A DNA stretch of 64,000 bases from Porogramme epimiltina (lineage: Eukaryota > Basidiomycota > Agaricomycetes > Polyporales > Polyporaceae), in NCBI GenBank assembly GCA_900155495.1, contig FTLJ01000482.1, positions 35,807 to 99,806 of the forward strand, in the 5' to 3' direction. Within the stretch, counting starts at the first letter, position 1. Each line of letters begins with the position of its first letter. The notes under the pieces are model-generated. The model saw nothing but the letters and a program-made list of their open reading frames with translations, was not told where the DNA came from and did no database searches. The position numbers were made by a program, and so were the translations under genes. Positions 58,890-64,000 of the stretch are shown piece by piece.

Positions 58890-59812
58890 CGAGTTTCGTG
58901 TCAGGAATAGACCCGTAATTGATGTAAGAACTTTACATTAACGTGTTGCCGCAGTAATAATAGAGCGAATGTAGATAAGCCTTTGGCTATATGGTCCCCG
59001 TGATGACGGACATGAGCTGGAACGTACCGCGGACGAAACCATGCTAAAGCATGGTCGGTGCCATTATCCGGGTGGGATACATTTGAGTGACAGATATGGC
59101 ATTGTTGCTTGACGAGGAGAATCATAATGTATGTGCTGTGGGGTATCGTGGGAGAGAGTTGCACGGCAATTCCCTGTGTTCCGTATGTAAATTCGGAGTT
59201 GATAGTGAAGCAAAAATCTGACCGCCAGACCAAGTCGAAGACTGGCCACCAGGCTGGGAGCGGACGCCCTCAGTCACACGAGTCGCAATATGACAAGTTA
59301 GTGCGTCTCGGCCACGGCTATAAGTTCTACAAGCCCTAGTTAGCGTGCCGTATATTTCTCCTGAGATCTCGCGTTCTGTGCTTCGACTTAAAATGGCCGA
59401 CAAGAACTTGAAGACTAGAATGCGACAGGTAGTGTGACCAGATTCGAGTTGTCAGTTTCAATAAAGTCACGTGCCTGTCATAGCCTGGTTGTTGACAGCG
59501 GGATGACGTCATGCGAAACTTGGCCGTCCACAATCACTGGACAAGAGAAGCGGACAATATTCAAGTTCACCAACGCTTTGAGCACGCCCAGCAAGCGGTC
59601 GCGTGTGGTCAAGGATTATCTCGTCCCGAAGCGATGGACAATAGCTGACCGCCCCACTCACCCCCTCCGGACCTCGGAAGTCTATTGTGCCGCCAGCCTC
59701 ACCGTGACATAAATACCCCCTGCGTCTTCAACTCCTCGACACTCCCGCTCCCGCTCCCACTCTCTTTTGGTGCCCGTTCCCCCTGAAGCCCTGCCCTACA
59801 CCATCCAGCAGT
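58890..59812 (+). promoter_or_regulatory. Intergenic region between copies A and B
   Basis: About 920 bp: copy A 3' UTR and copy B promoter. The last 110 bp hold ATAAATACCCCC at about 59709-59720, the equivalent of the motif before copy A, then a CT-rich leader. A short minus-strand ORF set at 59122-59533 shows no conserved text. Confidence 0.5.
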
Positions 59813-61821
59813 ATGGGCGTTAGACATCAAGCGTTTCTCATCGCTACCGTTCGCCCGCATGGCTCCGACTGGACGCCCGGCTATCGGGGTAGTCGAAGAT
59901 GCGTCTCGGCATATCACCATCAACTGTCCGAAGGGCCGATTCCGCTTTACGGCGTCAGTCGGTTTATTACTCTTATGAAGAACCCAGAGAACGCCTCGAT
60001 TGTTCGCGAGGAGCTTCGCGCCCTGGAAGGCAAATACGGCGTGCAAGGCCGTGAATCTCCCACTATTCCGGACATTCCATGTCCGTATACCGCGTCACTC
60101 CTGGCATCCGCCTGGTCAACCAATCTCGACCGTGGGGACGAATTCTACACTGGCGGGACGCTCCTGACTCAAGACACTCTGTGGGCGAGCATGGGTCCTT
60201 GGGACGGAGGTGAGTCCATTGCGCTCTGATCTTGTGCGCGTGCTAGCGACTGATTGCTTCGACGAAGATAACAACAATGGGATCACCATCGTTGACATCA
60301 CCAATCCAGAAAATCCAGCCTATTGTTTCATCGGACACGAATACGGCAAGCCGCTTAATGCATTGGAATATCTCCATGAAAATGAATACAGCGCCAGGCG
60401 GCTCGCGGTGCTGGATGCTATTGATTTGTCTACGTACAGCGATGCAGAAGAAGGCGGGTTGTCACTCTCGGTTCATCTTGTGTAGTGGTCCATGGACTTA
60501 CTTCTTCACAGAGCATGATCTTGAAACGAAGCAGACGCTGCGCGCGCTGTTGACCCTGCAAGATATACCCATAATCGAGGCCAGCGTAATCGAAGAAGCT
60601 TGGCCACCGAGGTACGGACGGATCGCTCCTCGTGCGGTGGTGTCTAAGCCGGCACCGCCGATCCGCTCGCTCGTGGGTTCGATTCTGGGACTGGCGGTAG
60701 CGCAAGTTCTCGCGAGCGGGTATCTGTCTGACCTCGAGATAATACTTTGCCAGCCAGGAAAAGCGGCTCAGATCATGGCTGTGCTCCAAACCTTGCACTG
60801 TCTCCCCGTGACGGGCGTCGAGCTCCTGATTCGTGTCGTCGAGGAAATGCACAGGGTGGACTCGTCTCGGGTCGACATGTCGAAGCTCCAACTCACACGG
60901 GATCAAGTCATTCACATCCTCCACTCGACGCAACTCGCGGCGAAAGTTCTCGATCTGTCCCATAACACCGTCCTCGTTGCAAGCGACATTCCCTTCATCG
61001 TCGTTGCCGCGGGTCCTACCCTCCGCCGTCTCGTCCTCATGGATTGTCCAGCCATCGAGGGTCCCTCTCTCCTCTCTCTAATTGGAGAGCGCCCGCAAGA
61101 ACTCAACTGCTTAGAAGGCATCCTCCATCCGGCTCTGTTGACACTGGAGAAACCCGATCCGTATCCCTCTTCTTTCACTTTCGTCAATGTCAGGTCCACC
61201 GGGACCTGGGTCTGCACATCAATCCCGTTGTTTACCCCGGCGCAGGTTGTTCAAGCATTGACCGACGTCATCCCGTGGCGGAACCCGTCGGAAACCAAGG
61301 ACGGCACCACCGAGCTCCCTGATTCGTTCTGGGGCGCAATGCCTATGGAAGGATGCTCTGCGTTCCATAGTGGTCTACGGGAGCCTGGTGTGGGATTCGG
61401 CCAGCGGACGGTCGTCTCCGTCCCCTTCCAAACACCGAAGATTCCGCGTGAGAAGAAGGACCTCTGGACGTTCTTTTTGCAAGCCAGAGACTCGTCACTC
61501 CGAACAGATCCAGGCTGGGCTTTTGTTCGGTTCATTCCGCGTGACTCATCTACTCCATCATCCAAGGACCGGTGCCCCACGTTGGATGAAGCGTACTCGG
61601 AGTATGAAGTGTGCGACCTTCAAGGGTTCCTTCAGTGTATGGAACAAGAAGGTCGTCCAATGCCTACGGACGCTGCGGTAGAGAAGCTAGAAGAGCTCCT
61701 CTACGTGAGAGATGAGGCAAGCGGCAAAGCATATTTCCCGTTCCTGGATGATCCCGCTCTCGTCGAGCCACGCCGTTTATCGTCCTGGACAGTTAGGTAT
61801 ACCAATGGCTTCACGTTCTGA
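59813..61821 (+). CDS. Uncharacterised leucine-rich protein, copy B
   Basis: Tandem paralogue of the gene at 56860-58889, about 635 residues with the same three-exon layout. Begins MGVRHQAFLIATVRPHG. Matching blocks: LMKNPENASIVREELRALEG, IPDIPCPYTASLLA, LDRGDEFYTGGTLLTQDTL, then across an intron GPWDGDNNNGITIVDITN, NPENPAYCFIG. Exon 3 repeats the LRR-like unit (LDLSHNTVLVASDIPFIVVA, LRRLVLMDCPAIEGPSLLSL) and tail (RTVVSVPFQTPKIPREKKDL, GWAFVRFIPRDS, LQGFLQCMEQEGRPMPTDAA), ending YTNGFTF. The junction between exon 2 and 3 around 60470-60522 is ambiguous. Both copies look intact, so both are probably expressed or only recently separated. Function unknown. Confidence 0.72.
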
Positions 61822-62162
61822 AGCAAAATGGACGATGCTCACCGGACGCCGACGACGCCTGTGCTCACGTTGTAGTCATATATAGAAGCAGTGTATATTA
61901 TTTCCTCCTCGCATGTACTTTTTATAATGCATATTCAGCATAGTGTTCACGCCCGCACGTGGAAGATCGACTTGGTTATATTTGTGGGGTGTCCGAGTCA
62001 GCACTACCCAACTATCGGGCTCATTCCGCGTCGTCGACGAATCTATAATCTCCTTGTGAGGCGAATGCTCATAGAACGTGGTCCGTGCGCTGCGGTTTTG
62101 AATGAAGCGTTCTTCATCGTCTTCGTAACCGGGGGCCGCTCTCCCGCCACGCTGTAATTCAG
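61822..62162. other. 3' region after copy B
   Basis: AT-rich sequence after the copy B stop, with a 97-codon minus-strand ORF that lacks family resemblance. No RNA gene or repeat seen. Confidence 0.35.
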
Positions 62163-62415
62163 TCACGAAGGTTTCGGTAGCTCCCCTGGCGTGGGCGAAA
62201 TTCCTCCGAGTGCTGCGGGTTCCCCTAAGATTTGCACATCGTTAGAAAACAGCCTCCCGCGAGCCATGACGTCGGTGTACTTACGTACTGTACCGCACGA
62301 TTGCGTTCCGTTCGTGGTTCCTCTTCTCCAGTTTGTAAAAATCGACCTTCGTCTTGATTCTATGTGTGGCTTGGGACTTGCCGAGGTTGGTCCGCTGCTC
62401 AGTATCGTCAAGCAT
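62163..62415 (-). CDS. Possible small two-exon gene, unknown
   Basis: Doubtful. An ATG at 62415 opens a charged 42-residue stretch (MLDDTEQRTNLGKSQATHRI; KTKVDFYKLEKRNHERNAIV) ending at a gtacgtaag donor. An acceptor ctttag-type site (cttag) before 62230 allows joining to a short Pro-rich end, ELPKPS, with TGA at 62163-62165; total about 62 residues. Another splice choice would extend the frame into the 61876-62166 ORF. Coding-like charge pattern only; no homology recognised. Confidence 0.22.
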
Positions 62416-62789
62416 AGATTCGACTCCTCAAACGGAGCACATCGATCGGTGTGTCGAAGGTGGTAGGACGGCAGGCGAGATGACGGTGTATTGCATCCGC
62501 ATCCAGCTCCGATGTTCGGCACCGTAATCCCAGTATGTTCTGCGATGACTGTTAGCAATGATAGAAGCGGCGATATGAGGGGGCAACGTTACGGATGATA
62601 ATGCCGGTTGCAAGTACCGGTTGCAAGACACGGTATAATTTGGAGCGCCTGGCCGTACAGGGGGGACGGGCGATCGACATGACGTCACACCATACTGAAC
62701 GCTCTTGGGCACATTTACTGCCCTATCAGATTCCGGCGCCTTACACATTTGCTTGGACAACACGATAGCAGGAAAACGACTCAATACGC
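62416..62789. other. Intergenic region with a short tandem repeat
   Basis: About 370 bp between the doubtful small gene and the aldo/keto reductase. CCGGTTGCAAG is repeated with a 2-nt gap at 62604-62627. No coding sequence recognised. Confidence 0.4.
62604..62627 (+). repeat. Tandem CCGGTTGCAAG pair
   Basis: Two perfect 11-nt copies separated by TA. Confidence 0.8.
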
Positions 62790-64000
62790 TCACCCCCACA
62801 GCCGCACGTCGACGGCGTCGCCAAAGTAGCGGCCCCCGTGCACAGGGTTCGTCTCCATGATCGCGGCGATCTCGTCCATCTCCTCCTTCGAGAGCTCGAC
62901 GTCGCCCCCTTGCAGGTTCTCGAGTGTACGGTCCTTCCGCCTATCAGGGCGGCGAAGGCGACAGCGCAAACGGCGTTAGTTTCACAAAGTGCACGCTGGG
63001 AGGGGAGGGAGACGCACGAGGAGCCCGGGAGGGGGATGACCTTCTCGCCGAGCGCGCCGACCCAGGCGATGCTGAGCTGCGCGGGCGTGCAGCCCTTCTT
63101 GACGGCCATGGCGACGAGCGCGTCGATGAGGAGCTGGTTGTACTTCATGTTCTGGGGGGGGGGCGTGGGGGTACGCAAGGTCAGCCGCTCAGGTTCGTGG
63201 GCGGAGGGAGAGGGCTCGACGCGCACCTCCTCCTGGAAGCGGGCGAACTTGGCGAACCCGTTGCTCTCTGTTGGTGGGATGGCGCCGTGACATCAGACAC
63301 TGAGCGGGAGGAAAGGCAGCAAGGGAGCACCGACCAGGCAGCTCGGCCGTCTTGACCTTGCCTGTGGTGAGGCCGTGTCCGAGCGGGCTGGCGGTGGGAG
63401 GTGGTGAGCGTCGCGCGAACACTGGCTGCGGAGCAAAAGACTGTTGACGTACGAGTACCCGCAGACGGCAATGTCGAGCTCCGCCGCGGTCGCAAGAACT
63501 ACGGCGAGGGTCAGTACGCCCGTCGCGCCGGGGGCACGCAGAGTGGCCGTGACGCACCCTTCTTCGTCTCCTCCTCGTACGCCATCGGGCTCACCTCGAT
63601 CTCCGCGACGGCGATCGGGTGCACCTAGCGCCGCCAAACCCAAGTACGAAACGGTCAGCGCCACGCCCGCCACCCCGCGCCCGGCCCGGGAAAGAAAGAC
63701 AAAAAAACGAAACTCACGGCGTGCGCGCGGCGGAGCGAGTCCGCGCTGCACTCGGAGAGGCCGACGTGCGCGAAGAGGCCCTCGGCGACGAGCGCGGCGA
63801 GCGCGCGCACGGTGTCCTCGACGGGCACGGCGCGGTCGAGGCGCGCGGGCTGGAAGAGGTCGATCGCCTTGGTCCCGCGCAGCGCGGCGAGCGAGCGCTC
63901 GACGTTGAAGCGGACGCCTTCTTCCCTGTTTGCCCGCGCGGGGGTGCGAGAGGTCAGCAGTGTGTGGGGTGGAGGGGAGCGGGAGGGGGTGGGGGTAGAG
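62790..64000 (-). CDS. Aldo/keto reductase, probable pyridoxal reductase type, 5' partial
   Basis: NADPH-dependent oxidoreductase with a TIM-barrel fold. The window cuts the 5' exons; the last visible upstream exon begins near 63925 (REEGVRFNVERSLAALRG, AIDLFQPARLD, HVGLSECSADSLRRAHA), then HPIAVAEIEVSPMAYEEETK, LDIAVCGYSPLGHGLTTGK after an intron, MKYNQLLIDALVAMAVKKGC followed by TPAQLSIAWV, and an IPLPGSS cofactor loop joined to RKDRTLENL. Ends YFGDAVDVRLWG with TGA at 62790-62792. IDLFQPAR and the SPLG turn match pyridoxine 4-dehydrogenase-like members (fission-yeast plr1 group). Catalytic Tyr lies in missing N-terminal sequence. Exons are short with GC-rich introns, one containing a G-run near 63150. 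Confidence 0.86.

Noticed and set aside
1..64000. A bacterial-style defence system or CRISPR array.
   Set aside because: The DNA is eukaryotic with spliceosomal introns throughout; no regularly spaced repeats or defence genes were seen.

Overview
This window is nuclear DNA from a basidiomycete fungus, most likely an Agaricomycete and probably a polypore. The evidence is dense genes on both strands, many 45-60 nt GT-AG introns, high GC and CpG content, and eukaryotic housekeeping proteins (ribosomal eS25 and uL2, nuclear cap-binding CBP80, COMPASS RBBP5/Swd1, HDA1, an SS18-type SWI/SNF subunit, glucosidase II beta). It also has families that I know mainly from Agaricomycetes. Most exon joins were worked out by eye from reading frame, splice sites and family conservation; the inner exon borders are models.

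Layout. 1-11.5 kb: a prolyl oligopeptidase (5' end cut off), two inverted paralogous kinase-like genes, a 1.4 kb TTAA-bounded non-autonomous transposon candidate, an FAD monooxygenase and mitochondrial IF-3. 12-21.6 kb: a PPR protein, CBP80 and a UDP-sugar transporter. 22-32 kb (all minus): a PCL-type cyclin, an unknown protein, an SH3 protein and the SSXT/SS18-like protein. 34-44.3 kb: eS25, an atypical cyclin-fold protein with a Ser-Pro/Tyr tail, an FGGY ribulokinase, uL2 and glucosidase II beta. 44.3-46.2 kb: an AT-rich block almost empty of CpG, which runs straight into the coding region of an unknown gene. 47-56.5 kb: a PHO80-type cyclin, HDA1 with an Arb2-like tail, RBBP5/Swd1 and a probable TTI2. 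56.8-61.8 kb: two tandem copies of an uncharacterised leucine-rich family. 62.8-64 kb: an aldo/keto reductase cut by the window end.

There is no biosynthetic cluster and no bacterial-type defence system. Most genes are unrelated neighbours. The shared themes are gene regulation (CBP80, SS18, HDA1, RBBP5), cyclins (three cyclin-fold genes) and translation. The most unusual items are the tandem unknown family with its shared promoter motif, the CpG-poor block fused to a gene, the internally duplicated IF-3, the 14-nt catalytic microexon of HDA1, the CTD-like tail of the atypical cyclin, and the TTAA-bounded element.
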